64,000 nt of DNA, taken from Limnoperna fortunei (taxonomy: Eukaryota; Mollusca; Bivalvia; Mytilida; Modiolidae). Both the position numbers and the translations under genes were made by a program. This document shows, one piece after another, positions 1 to 12,600 of this stretch. The notes beneath the pieces were generated by a model, which saw nothing but the letters and a program-made list of their open reading frames with translations, was not told where the DNA came from and did no database searches. The stretch spans positions 68,283,944-68,347,943 of the forward strand of contig OX104113.1 of NCBI GenBank assembly GCA_944474755.1. Reading direction: 5' to 3'. Each line of letters begins with the position of its first letter. The first letter of the stretch is position 1.

Positions 1-1207
1 GTGTATCTAACCAGAATTTAAAAGAAGGAAATTATTTAGTGTGACTTCTCTGGAAACGCAGCAAAGATAAGATGAAAGCTTATTAATTTTTATCTGTTTA
101 GTTTCTTTAAGAAAACTAGACAAGGTCTGTAGTGTAGAGGGTAGAGGTATTGAACAGATGAAAATAACTAAAACTGTTGAAAATTTAATAGATATCTGAA
201 TGCAAAAAAGATAATATATTTTTGTTGTTTTGTCAAGTATATGATCATCAGTAAACCAGGGTCGTTCTAAAGCCGATTTCTGAAAGATTTTGGAACAGAC
301 GATTGCAAAAGTTTGCAATTCGTAGTGTTTGATCACGTGGTGCGCTAATTCGATCCTACTTCAAAAACAATAGTTTTCGTCATTCTCATTTTGGAATAAA
401 CTTATCAATTTTATCATCGCCGGTTGACTGTTTATTTGTTTAAAGTGTTGCCTTAATCAAATAAAATGTAATCAAAGTTAGGAAGCGTATCGTTCCACGT
501 GTATACAAAACTGTCAGAGTTGAAGATAAAATCTGAGGACTTCCGGAAGTAACGAACTGGTTACAGGTGAAAATAATCGTTTTCCTTATACGGCAACACA
601 AAGGATACCAGCTTTTACATTTTCAAAAAAGTATGCGTACGGTAAATAACATACGCTGCAGATCAGACGAGTATTAAAACATTTTTGTTACATAATTTGC
701 TGCGTCATGATGACCCTCTGGGTAATATTTTTGGGGGTCAAAAATGTTTTTTATGCGTAAAATACGCACAAATTTGCGTTAACGGAAACGCTGGTGGTGT
801 TTGAGCTGTCCGAGTTAAAGCTACCAAGGTTTGACTACATGACATTTTTCAAATTTTTTTTTAGTATTTAATATAGTTTTATGCCTGAGCCAAAGAGATT
901 ACAATTTTTAATTTTGCAAATGTGTTGTATTGTCAGTCTGCCAACTGTCAATTTCTGGATGTGTTCTTTGAGATAGAATCTTGTCCATCTACAAACTATT
1001 CCAATTCAAACTAAATACTAGTTGCCATATCAAGCAACTTTTTTGTTATTCTGTGAGACTAAAACTTGACCTGAATATAATGCATTGGGTAGTTCTCTGT
1101 CTCTGCTCTACACAGTTTTTTTCTGTTTTAACGTTCTGAATGAAAATCAGTGATGGCTGCCAACAATTAACTTAGGAATAACAATAATAAAGAATTTGTA
1201 ATAATGC

Positions 1208-1412
1208 TACAGTACAGTCAACAGAATGCTGTGATTTTCCATAGCCCACGCATGGTCATCACGCAAAATCCACTCAAATTATGCCCACGATTCACTAATT
1301 TTTTACCCACGCAAATTTGCGTGGAAAAATATTGAGTTTTTCAACTTTTCACGGGATTCGTGGATGCCGCGCAAAAACGCGCAAAATTTTGAGTGGGCGT
1401 GATTATACATGT
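1208..1412 (+). repeat. MITE-like repeat, copy A
   Basis: Begins with TACAGTACAGTCAAC and GATGCTGTGATTTTCC-like sequence, and contains many ACGCAAAT / GCGTGG motifs. A second copy lies in opposite orientation at about 6320-6500, ending with the reverse complement of the same start. CpG-containing ACGC motifs make it stand out from the AT-rich background. Confidence 0.55.
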
Positions 1413-3077
1413 TATCGGTATACATGAACGCTATTCAGTAAGAATTTGAATCTAAGACATTGTTTATACAAGTAAATGTATGTTACATTTTCTTCTTTTG
1501 TACAAATAATATATTAAGGATGCTTTTCGTTGACGTAAATTTTCATATCATGATACGATTAAACATGCAGGTAAATTTATTCAATTAAAACAAATACTGA
1601 ATAGCATCGCCTGCAGTGCCGTTTTTGCCAAAAGAATTAACTGAAATGGAAATCATGTACATCTATTAACATGATTAACGTGTTTTCAGAACAAAATCAG
1701 TTAATTTTTTTTAACTTTCAATACCCATATCATAAAAGAAACACATATTTTTCAATAAATGTTTAAGTGTGTAGAGAAAAAGAACGTTTGGGATTTATTA
1801 ACCCAAAAAATGGAAGAAAATCCTGCGTTTATTTATACTTGTGTATGTTGCTCAATCATATGAGCCACTTTGAATAGCTATCACGTTGTTTGTCAGTTAG
1901 AAAAAATGAACAAAGTCTTATGATACACATTTTATAATGATGAAGCATACACGGTTTTTGTGTTTCTAGTTTTGGAACATTCATAATCTTTCACAATATC
2001 AATTAAACTGTTAGGTTTGTTTGGTTCATCGTATTATGTGTGACAATATCTCCAAGAAAAAGTTTACAAGTAATGTCATTTTGCAAATAAATCGACATTT
2101 ATTACCGAAAAAAACATTCACTTATAAAAAATCAATGTGCATAGATTCGTATATCACTTCACGATTAAATGAAATATTTCTAATTTAGTCTCAAATTTTG
2201 AAAAACAAATAAATATGGATATAATAAAAATATATACAACCCAGGAATGGGACAGTAAATAATCAAATACAACTGTCGTACTGTTTTCTACCGATCGTTG
2301 CTACCTCGAAATGAAGTTTTGCATTTCTGTCATCATGGATCGAAAAATCTTGTTTATATCTTTATTATAAATAGTAATTATAGTAAAATAATTTTTATTA
2401 ATACAAATGAGGATTCGTACATTTATTTTAAACGTGTGTATTCATTTCTTGACTGACACCTTTTGTAATTACATAAACTGCACGTGCCAATTCTCAAGGC
2501 GGGAAACACATAATGCGGTAAGCAGAAGATGTCTTCGAACATCGTACTTAAATTTTCTCTATGAATTTTCAAGAAATATACAGAAACTGTGGGTGTTTTA
2601 CAATATATTTGATTAAATGATTCCTTATATTATTTCGGAATGGAGTATTGTTTATTTAGCAAATTCTTTGTACAGGTAAATTCACTGCCTTCGGAATTGA
2701 TCAAGTCAACACGTGGTTAGGTGTACGGTCCCAATTATTATGAAAGATCATTGAAGTTGAAAATTTGGCATCGACAGTACATTGTAAAAATATTCTGTGA
2801 ATGCTCCTCGTTTTTAATACCGCAGTTTCTTGAATATTTCAGCCAAATTCTATTGAGCATTTGTGTAATGGAAGGCAACGTCTGCTTTCGCAGCAGGTGT
2901 ATTTCCTCCTAATGAAGGAAAATACAATTATGTACATTCTAAAATTATTATAATGATAGCTGGGTGGAACATATTTGATGAACAACATAGGCCGAATTCT
3001 TCTACCTCTTTGGTGGAAATTTTGTCACAATTCCAGTTTCCAAATACTATTTTGACTGGTTTCTTGTTTGCGTTCCT

Positions 3078-3095
3078 CCCCCCCCCCCCCCCCCC
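3078..3095. repeat. Poly-C homopolymer
   Basis: About 18 consecutive C bases. It gives a glycine run in a minus-strand chance frame. Confidence 0.9.
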
Positions 3096-3806
3096 TCCGC
3101 CAAAAAAATAAAATAAAATAAATAAAAATAAACAAAAACGCACATTCAAATAGTTAATGAAAACGGAAATTGTAAAATATTTGCACCAAAGAGGCAGAAG
3201 AAGTAGTCTATGGTGAACAATGTTCATCATGGGCGGAGATGGAAACAAATATGATCCGAAAATTATAAATAGTGTTGAATACATAGGTTCAACTGTATCT
3301 CATAGCTACATATATAGCATATCAACAAAAATATCAAGTAAATTTAACACAGGTGCACGTATGTAAATAAATGCAAAACATTTATGTACGATGACTCAGG
3401 CAGTGTTGGAAGTAGATTTGTTAATAGAAACGTGCGTATAATGCAATATGGCAATTAAACAAAGTTGTCTCCTGCCGTAAGGTGTTGAATGCTGGAGAGT
3501 AGTTCATAAGAGTGGAATTGCAAACCTTGAATGATTATAAATCTTTAATAAATCACACTAAGCGTACTTAGTTATAAGGTGCAACTCAATTGGAAGGATT
3601 TCCGTTAATATTTAAATGTAATTTTACGAGCTTGTCTAAAATGATGAAGACAAGCACACAAGATTTAACATTTGGTTGGGATATTTGAAATATTTCTTAC
3701 AATTGAGCAATACCATCGATATATTTATATTTTTTTAAATTGCGATCGTTTGGAAATGCAATATTTGAAACTTAACAATCGCCATTTGTAAGTATATAAG
3801 TTTTTT

Positions 3807-4915
3807 GTCTCGCCTGCGACGAAAGTCGCTGGAGGCGAGACATATGTATGGGAATCCGGCGGTGGCGTAAACACTTGACATCTTGCTTCATATATTTGTA
3901 AGCCCAAGCCCTAGGTCCATCAAATTTGGTCCAGAAGTAGCTTATGATGAGTACTTGCCAGTCAGTCACCTGTCACCTGACCTTGACCTCAATTTCACGG
4001 TCCAGCGACTACGTTAAAGTTTTTGGGTTACGACAGTTCCTCTGTAACTACGCATGGTAGGATGACAATATTTGGTGTATAGGTTGCTGATGACTAGTAC
4101 ATGACTGTCTGGTAGGTGTCACCTGACCTTGACCTCAATTTCACGGTCCAGCGACTACGTTAAAGTTTTTGGGTTACGACAGTTCCTCTGTAACTATTCA
4201 TGGTAGGATGACAATATTTGTTGTATAGGTTGCTGATGACTAGTACATGACTGTCTGGTAGGTGTCACCTGACCTTGACCTCAATTTCACGGTCCAGCGA
4301 CTACGTTAAAGTTTTTGGGTTACGACAGTTCCTCTGTAACCACGCATGGTAGGATGACAATATTTGGTATATAGGTTGCTGATGACTAGTACATGACTGT
4401 CTGGTAGGTGTCACCTGACCTTGACCTCAATTTCACGGTCCAGTGACTACGTTAAAGTTTTTGGGTTACGGCATTTACTCTGTTACCACGCATGGTAGGA
4501 TGACAATCTTTGGTATATAGGTTGCTGATGACTAATACATGACTGTCTGGTAGGTTCCACCTGACCTTGACCTCAATTTCACGGTCCAGCGACTACGTTA
4601 AAGTTTTTGGGTTACGACAGTTCCTCTATAACCACACATGGTAGGATGACAATCTTTGCTATATATGTTGCTAATGACTAGTACATGACTGTCTGGTAGG
4701 TGTCACTTGACCTTGACCTCAATTTCACGGTCCAGCGACTACATTAAAGTTTTTGGGTTACGGCAGTTTCTCTGTAACTATGCATGGTATGGTGACAATA
4801 TTTCGTATACAGGCCGCTGCTGATATTTAATGCTATTTACGTAATGCTTATGACGAAATTTATTTTCGTTACTGAAGCGGAATGCAGGCGAGACATTTTT
4901 CTGTGTCCACACTTG
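3807..4915 (+). mobile_element. HINE-like element, GTCTCGCC family, with 146-bp tandem core
   Basis: Starts with a hairpin (3807-3841) whose arms are GTCTCGCC and GGCGAGAC. The core is a tandem repeat with an exact 146-bp period: the phrase CCTTGACCTC starts at 3981, 4127, 4273, 4419, 4565 and 4711. Near the 3' end GCAGGCGAGAC (4884-4894) is the inverted echo of the 5' start GTCTCGCCTGC, followed by a mini-hairpin GTGTCCACAC (4903-4912). No coding capacity. This layout matches non-autonomous Helentron-type elements; the assignment is inference. Confidence 0.75.
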
Positions 4916-5274
4916 TTGTAGTTTGTTTCATACAAAGTATCAAAAATTTTTCATTTTTTATTATTACTTAAAGTAAATTTACTTAAAGTAAGTAACATTT
5001 ATGGAGCCTTAAAAATTAACATACCGTATATTTAAAAAAAGAAAATTTACGGGCACGATGTTTATTTTATCATCAACATACATGAATAACTGAAGGAAGA
5101 AAGGTAGATTTAAGAAAGAAAGAATATATAGATATTTTTATTATAATATATGACAAGTTACAATTCTGTTGTACCTGGAAAAGAAATATACACATTGTAT
5201 ATAACGTAAATACGATTGAACAACTACGTTTGCAGGTCAAGTAAAAACATCGTCCATGTTACACAGCAAATTTT

Positions 5275-6265
5275 CAGGGCTCGAAATAAGCGGTAGCCCA
5301 TCAGCCCGTGACTCCCTAAAACTTGGAAGGACTCCCTGTGTATTTACTGTAAGAGCCCGTTGGGCTCCTTTAAAATTTAGCAGGGCTCACCACACTGGGC
5401 GAAGTGGGCGTCCAAGTCGCCTACGTCTACGGCGCCTCGATGTCGCTCTGTTGGCTGTTATTTCCCTAAAGTCACCCGATGGTTCACAGTAGATTTTTGC
5501 ATATTATCTGGTCCAAATAATTCACACAGACTTCCAATTTATCAGTAAATGTGTAATTCCAATAAAAACGGCAAACAATATGCGTATTTAACATTTTTTC
5601 AAAGGATTTACGTCTTTCAACTGGATTACGCGCCATTTGTTTATTTACCGGATGTGACTAATTACCGGAAGTGAACAACGCTGAAAAGTAAAGTACAACG
5701 GCCCATAATGAAAAATCGTAATTTTTTTTTATAAACAAACACTTTCAATTTGTTTCAAACTTCAGTTCTTTCAAAGTGTTTTGTTTTTTTAACAATTTTC
5801 TTTGAAAGAATAAAGATAAAGAATAATTATTAACATCATGATAAGTTCTTTAGATGGGTGTCCCATGAAGCAAATTTGATCAGCACAACTGAAGAGTTAT
5901 TTCTGGGTTTAGTGTAATGTTATTCTATCTATCTTTGGAATTTTGCTCAGATAAACATGGCATGTTCATAACAAACTGTTAGGAATAGTATGATGTATAC
6001 AAGAACTTCATGAATGATCAGTGTGAGACCAAAACTGCAAAAAATTCAGTCAAAAAAATAGTGTTTTTCAGAATGGAAATGTACCCTCAGAATACTGCCA
6101 GAATGCATATTTTTGCACCAAAACCCCCAGAGCTTCCGGGGCCTTGAGCCATACCCCCGGTCGTAAGAACCACTGCGAAAGTGCAGTGGTTCAACCGGCT
6201 ATGCCGGTTAAATGGGACTCCTTGAATTTTGTAAAGACTCCTTGACTGGTTTATTAGGGAGTCCT
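5275..6265. repeat. GC- and CpG-richer repeat region with GACTCC motifs
   Basis: 5275-5500 is clearly richer in G, C and CpG than its surroundings and repeats motifs such as GGACTCCCT and GGGCTC. Related motifs return at 6120-6265 (TAGGGAGTCC, GACTCCTTGA). The 78-codon open frame here (5256-5492) resembles no protein I know. I read the stretch as an old dispersed repeat. Confidence 0.35.
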
Positions 6266-6319
6266 TTTGACACCCATAGTTACTTTTCCTATTTCTACCC
6301 CTGAATTTTTATATAGATT

Positions 6320-6500
6320 AATTTGCGTGGTCATTGCATCATCCACGAATTTTGCGTGGACATATTATTCGTGGTATTATCGTGGGCAGAATCCAGTTTG
6401 CGTGATTCCACGCAAATGCATCAAACCTACAAATGACCACGCATTTTCCACTCATTTGCAAATGCAGGGAAAATCACAGCATCACGTTGACTGTACTGTA
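6320..6500 (-). repeat. MITE-like repeat, copy B (inverted)
   Basis: Reverse-oriented relative of 1208-1412. Its right edge GTTGACTGTACTGTA is the complement of the left edge of copy A. The many GCGTGG/CCACGC motifs are shared. It ends about 170 bases before the first CCT4 exon seen. Confidence 0.55.
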
Positions 6501-6670
6501 TTTGGAAAATGTTTTGACAGAAAAAATGTATTTTTGTGCCTTAAGTGGAGGATATTTACACTTGAGAACCTCGGGTTGGTAAAGAATTTCAACAGTTTTC
6601 TCTCTTTTCTCGTAACTTCTAAGGGACAAAAATTGTCATTCACAAACAAAATAGTGTATTAATCTTGTAG

Positions 6671-9600
6671 ATACAAGCTGCCAATGGAGATGTAACTATC
6701 ACTAATGATGGAGCAACTATACTGAAACAGATGCAGGTGCTTCACCCAGCTGCCAAAATGGTAGGCTTTTTGTAACATGTCTATGCAAAAACTAGTTTTC
6801 ATTGCATGTTAAATACCAATATTCTTTTTTTAATTATAATTTTGAAACAACCTATATAAAATACAGAAATTTAGTTTATAAATTAATCACTGTTGATACA
6901 TTTTAACAGTGATTATTAAGATGTAAATACTGAATGTTTAGTATAAACTAGTTTAATATGATAGAAATCTAAAAAGGGGGTTGTATCTTAAATTATCATC
7001 ATGCAAAAGAACCTTTTTCTCTAGACCAAAACTGGTTTACATGAGTAGCAGATACAGAAAATTGTTTAGAGACATGTTGTTTATGTTTTGTTCTATACAA
7101 ATGTATTTTAAGCATTTGTTACTTGTTTTGATTGTGAGTTGTCTGTACATCCATCTAATTGTGGTACAATAATATCTGAAATGATTTTTAGTTGGTAGAG
7201 CTGTCAAAAGCCCAGGATGTTGAAGCTGGTGATGGAACTACTTCTGTCTGTGTACTTGCTGGCAGTTTGTTAGATGCTTGTTATCAGCTGCTGACAAAAG
7301 GTTGGTAATATTCAGTTTGTTTTTGGGTATTTATATTAAAGCTGTTTTGGTGAAGAATGTATAGGGTTAAGATGAATATTTATATATGTTCTTTTTGTGA
7401 AGATTAAGTTTCTGAAATAAGTAAGGGCTTAAATTGAAAAACTGGTAATTTTACTGTAATAAAGTCCATGTTTGAAGACGGATCTGTAATGGAATGTGTG
7501 CCATTACTGTAAAAATACATGCACATCATTTACTTGCTTTATTACAGGTATTCATCCTACTAGTATATCAGAAGCCTTTCAGAAAGCTTCTGCAAAAGCT
7601 GTAGAGATACTGGAAGGCATAGCAACACCTGTGGAATTGTCGGACAGGGAATCACTATTGAAAAGTGCATCTACATCACTGAACTCTAAAGTATGTTTGT
7701 TGGAATAATAGTCTAACTTTATTTAAAGTAATGTGATTTTAGTTATAAATTTTTGCTTAAATTTCAAATTATGTTTAATAAGAATAACCTTAATACTCTT
7801 TTTGAGATTATTTTTTGTCAAGAATTATCAGATATTACATGTACATATTTTGCCCGTCATTTTAATATGATTGCTATATGTTGTCACTATAATTGAAAAA
7901 CTATACCACATCCATTAATATAAGAAAATCCAAATAAAATGAGGCATTATGACACATGTAGGTCTTACACATACTATTTTTAAAATATTTTTCATTTGTA
8001 TTTGTTATTTTTAGGTGGTTTCACAATACTCTAGTTTACTGTCACCAATTGCTGTTGATGCTGTTCTGAAAGTAATAGATCCAGCAGCTGCTTCTAATGT
8101 TGATCTTAGGGATATCAAAATTGTCAAGAAACTGGGGTAAGTATCCTCTAGAGTAACGCCAGGAAAGTCGAATATATTTGTTTTGAAACTTGCTTAAGTA
8201 ATCATCAGACCTGCTATTAACTGTTGGCCGAGTAGTTAAGGTAGTTCGTCTACTTTTGATCACATGGTCTGTCATCACTGAAGTTGTGGGTTCGAGTCTC
8301 ACTGCGAGCAGGATGTACTCGACTCCAATCTTAATTGACAAGGATTGTCAGTTTTACTTCCAAAGGTTGGGGTTTTCTCTGCGTACTCTGGCTTCCTTCT
8401 CCAATAAAAACTGAAAAGCAACAGACAAAATTAACACCTTCAAATGTTATCATCAGTTGTTTTAAATATAAAGCAAACATTGTCACAAAATGCCATCAAA
8501 AAGAATGATCTTTGTATAGAGATAGCATTCTTTAACCTTGCATGAAATGTTTATTATTGTGCAAATCTGTTCAATATTACATTGATGTGATGTAAAAATA
8601 TTTGACACACAAGTTCAAAGAGAATTCAATAGTTCTATTTCCAGGAGTTTTCCTGTGAAGCTAGGTTTATTTGAGACATCATTCATAAAGCCTCTCTTGT
8701 TAGACTAAATTTACTGTTTTGATATTTTGAAGTGTAGACTTGACATCTTTTTGCATTGCGATGTAATAAATAAATGTTCTCGTTGGCACAATTCACTGGT
8801 ACTAGCTGATTAAATGACAAGTTTTTTTAATGGATTGAATGTATTTATAGGGGAACAGTAGAAGATACAGAATTAATTGATGGTCTAGTGTTCTCACAAA
8901 AGCAAACAGGAGCAGGTGGTCCAAGCAAAGTAGAGAAGGCTAAAATTGGTCTAATCCAGTTCTGTATATCACCACCTAAAACTGATGTAAGTATATACAA
9001 ATTTGAAAGGGGGACCTTCGTTGCCAAGTGTTTAAGGTAGTTAGTCTACCGTAAGATCTTGTGGTCTGTCAACACTGAGGTTGCAGGTTCAAGTCTCACT
9101 GCCGGCAGGAGCACTCTACTCCAGTCTTAAATAACAAGGATTGCCAGTTTCCCTACCGAAGGTTGAGGTTTTCTCCATGTACTTCAGCTTCCTCCCCAAT
9201 AAAAACTGGTCGTCAAGATATAGCAGAAAAATTGGTGAAAGCTCTACGTTAAACACCATTCAAACAAACAAACAAATATGAAGACGTGTATAAGGAAAGA
9301 GAGTGCACTTGTATAAATGATCTTTACTTTTAATAGCTAATAGGTCAAATAAATTCCAACTGAGAAATATAAGAAGGTTGCTATTTTTATATATTCATAC
9401 CTTTGGGTGTTATTTTGATTGTAGTACAGCAAAATTATTTTTGTGAGAACATATAAATTATTTAACTGGATAAAACTTCAGTACACCTCAAAGAAAGACA
9501 TCATTTTATTGATGAATGCAACTCCAAAATTGTCAAACTAATTCAATAGAAACAAAATTAAACTGTACTGTAACATATTTTTGAATTTGTAGATGGACAA

Positions 9601-12600
9601 CAGTGTTATTGTATCAGATTACACACAAATGGACAGAGTTCTAAGGGAAGAGAGACAGTATATTTTAGACATTGTTAAAAAAATTAAAAAGGCAGGATGC
9701 AATGTACTTCTAATCCAGAAATCCATTCTGAGGTATATTTAAATTTTAAATGCAGGGAAGCTGAGTACCTGTAATTACTTTTAATGAATTGTTAATTATT
9801 TTGCATATTTACATTCTTTACATTTACAAATAGCTGTAATAGTAACTTCACTTAGCAGTTACTATATTGTTTAAATATTTTTATGCCCCCGCGACGACAT
9901 GTCGGGGGGCATTAAGTTTTACTCATGTCCGTCCGTCTGTCCGTCCGTCCGTCCGTCTGTACGTCCGTACGAATTTCCGTCAAGCTTTTCTCAGAAACCG
10001 TACATCAGAACAATTTGAAATTTGGCAGGGTGGTTCAGTATCACAAGTTGTACGTCCTAAGCGACTTTCAGACCTGTCGGACAACTACTTCCTGTTTTCG
10101 ACTGGGCCGATTTGAAAATGTGTCAACACGAGTATGAAAATTTCCATCAAGATTTACTCAGAAACCGTACATTAGAACAATTTGAAATTTGGCAGGGTGG
10201 TTAAGTATCACAAGTTGTACGTCCTAAGCGACTTTAAGACCTGTTGGACAACTACTTCCTGTTTGGGACTTCCTTTAGCGGGGGCATCCGTGTCCCATGG
10301 ACACATTCTTCAATTTTTTTACTTCTTTCCAACTAATTCTTTACTTCTGCAAAATTCTTAAAACTTGTCATCTCAAACCAATCTAATAGGGATTTGTTGG
10401 AATATTTCTTTAAATTGCAGAGGCGTAGTAAGGCATTAATAAAAGTTTTTTTTTCCCCAAGTATTTTCTTCAAACTGACACATTTGAATTTAGTTTCATC
10501 CCTCCTATTACAAGTAACTCTGCATGGTTCTGTTACCAAGTATGAATCCAAGTACATTGATTGATTGGATGTTTGCTTTACGTCCTGCGAGCAGTATTTC
10601 AGCTATATTCAGGACTGGAACAAGTTAACAAACAATACATCAATTGAAAAAGGGGTGGGATGGGACACGGGGAACAAAATTTTGACTGCCACTGAGAAGT
10701 ACAGAGTTTTAGGTAGGGTCGGAGAATTCAGTCTCTTGTAGTGGCAACAATGAGCCTACTCTTTTTCAAAATCTACAAAAGGGATCTTTATCATGCAAGG
10801 AGCATGGCACTCTCCAAACACGTTGCCCACTATGGTCTGCGGCCAGGCTTTCCGTATTATGACCTCTCATATCCCCCACCCGGGGATGTGCTGGGCGATC
10901 CAAGTACAGGCATGCTGGGTATATGTCCTCCACCCTCAAAACAAAAGGAGGAAGAGAGGAGGCATACATGGATTAAAATGAGACAGAACACACACAAAAA
11001 ACACCCTTGGTACGCTTAGTAAGGTGACTATTTTTATGCCGCCACGACAACATGTCGGGGGGCATTAAGTTTTACTCATGTCCGTCTGTCCGTCTGTCTA
11101 TACGTACGTACGTCCGAACGAATTTCCGTCAAGATTTTCTCAGAAACCGTACATGGGAACAATTTGAAATTTGGCAGGGTGGTTCAGTATCACAATATGT
11201 ACTTCCTAAGCAACTTTCAGACCTGTCGGTTGACTACTTCCTGTTTTGGACTTCATTTAGTGGGGGCATCTTTGTCCCATGGACACATTCTTCGATTTTT
11301 AAAATTATGTTGATCTTATTAATGGTCAGAAGCATTCAGTAAGACTATAAACAATTACAGATGGAAAGTTTATTTTGAAATAAAAAACTTAAGTAAATGT
11401 ATGTTATTGCAACCACTTGACTTTTTATTTCTAGAGATGCTGTTAGTGATTTAGCTCTTCATTTCTTGGCAAAGATGAAAATCTTAGTAGTGAAGGATAT
11501 AGAAAGAGAAGATATTGAATTTGTTTGCAAGGTTAGTTTCAATACTGTGAAAACTACCTAAATATATATATGTATGAATATTGTTTTTATCCTGCAACCA
11601 TAAATTACATTTTACACAAAAAAAAATTACAAAAGTACACTTGAAATTGATTTCCGAAAGTTACACTTGAAATTGATTTCCGAAAAGTACACTTGAAATT
11701 TCCGAAAAGTACACTTGAAATTGATTTCTGAAAAGTACACTTGATATTGATTTCTGACGTGTATTCTAGTGCATTCAAATATCATATTCGACATGCCATA
11801 AACCTGAACAGAATACTATATATGGTAAGAAGTGGGGACAAGAGTACAAGGAGACTTTATTTGGCACTGCTGAATAAAGCAAAATATTTATTCAGTTGTC
11901 TTTATTAGACAGCGGATGTACTGATTGCAGGATAAATAAAATAAAAAAATATAAAAAACAATAGATATTTTTTTTAAACAGACTATTAGAAAATTTTAAG
12001 CTGTATTATGATTATTTTAAACTAGGCTTTTTCTTTTACAAATTGTAAAAATGTTGTGTGGTATATTTCAGTCTTTGGCATGTAAGCCGATTGCAAGTGT
12101 GGACCATTTCCTACCAGAAAATTTGGGTAGTGCTGAATTGGTAGAGGAGGTACAAACAGGATCAAGTAAAATTGTCAAGGTAACTAGCTAAAAAGACTTA
12201 CCGGTATTTCATTTAAGAGTTATTTAGTTTTTTATTTTAATTATCAGATACTGCAGTTGTTTTCTTTCCACGGAATGGTTTTTTTCTCTCTGTGTATCAG
12301 TGGCTACATGGAAATATTAATGAAAAGTAATTCATAACAACAATAAAATGCTGATATTCAGTTTTCTTAGCATATATTTGAAAAAAAAAAAACAATATCC
12401 ACAAAGAATACACAAATCACTGCATGACTAAAAACGTTACAAATGTGTTCAACAGTAACTAAATTTCCAAAGCAAGCATGTAATAAGACAATTAACATAT
12501 TTGTAAATATTTGTTGAGCCTTCATGCATGTAAATGAAATGTGTTTGATATAGATAATGTACATATGTACAAAGGACAAATATTTCACAAAAACCTGACA

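Larger units (their letters stand above)
1..3806. other. Noncoding, probably CCT4 intron or upstream flank
   Basis: AT-rich sequence with no coding exon found. It contains one copy of a small inverted MITE-like repeat (1208-1412) and a poly-C run at 3078-3095. The sequence expected for the first CCT4 exon (GPKGMDKM region) was looked for and not seen here. Confidence 0.5.

Noticed and set aside
2928..3284. 118-codon minus-strand frame with a glycine run
   Set aside because: The glycines come from a poly-C homopolymer; codon content is otherwise random AT-rich.
5256..5492. 78-codon frame in CpG-richer sequence
   Set aside because: The motifs repeat locally and recur near 6120-6265; no similarity to the missing CCT4 N-terminus or any known family.
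10741..11019. Overlapping frames on both strands
   Set aside because: They lie in an AATC-tailed retroposon that is repeated at 26011-26446, where the same frames are broken.
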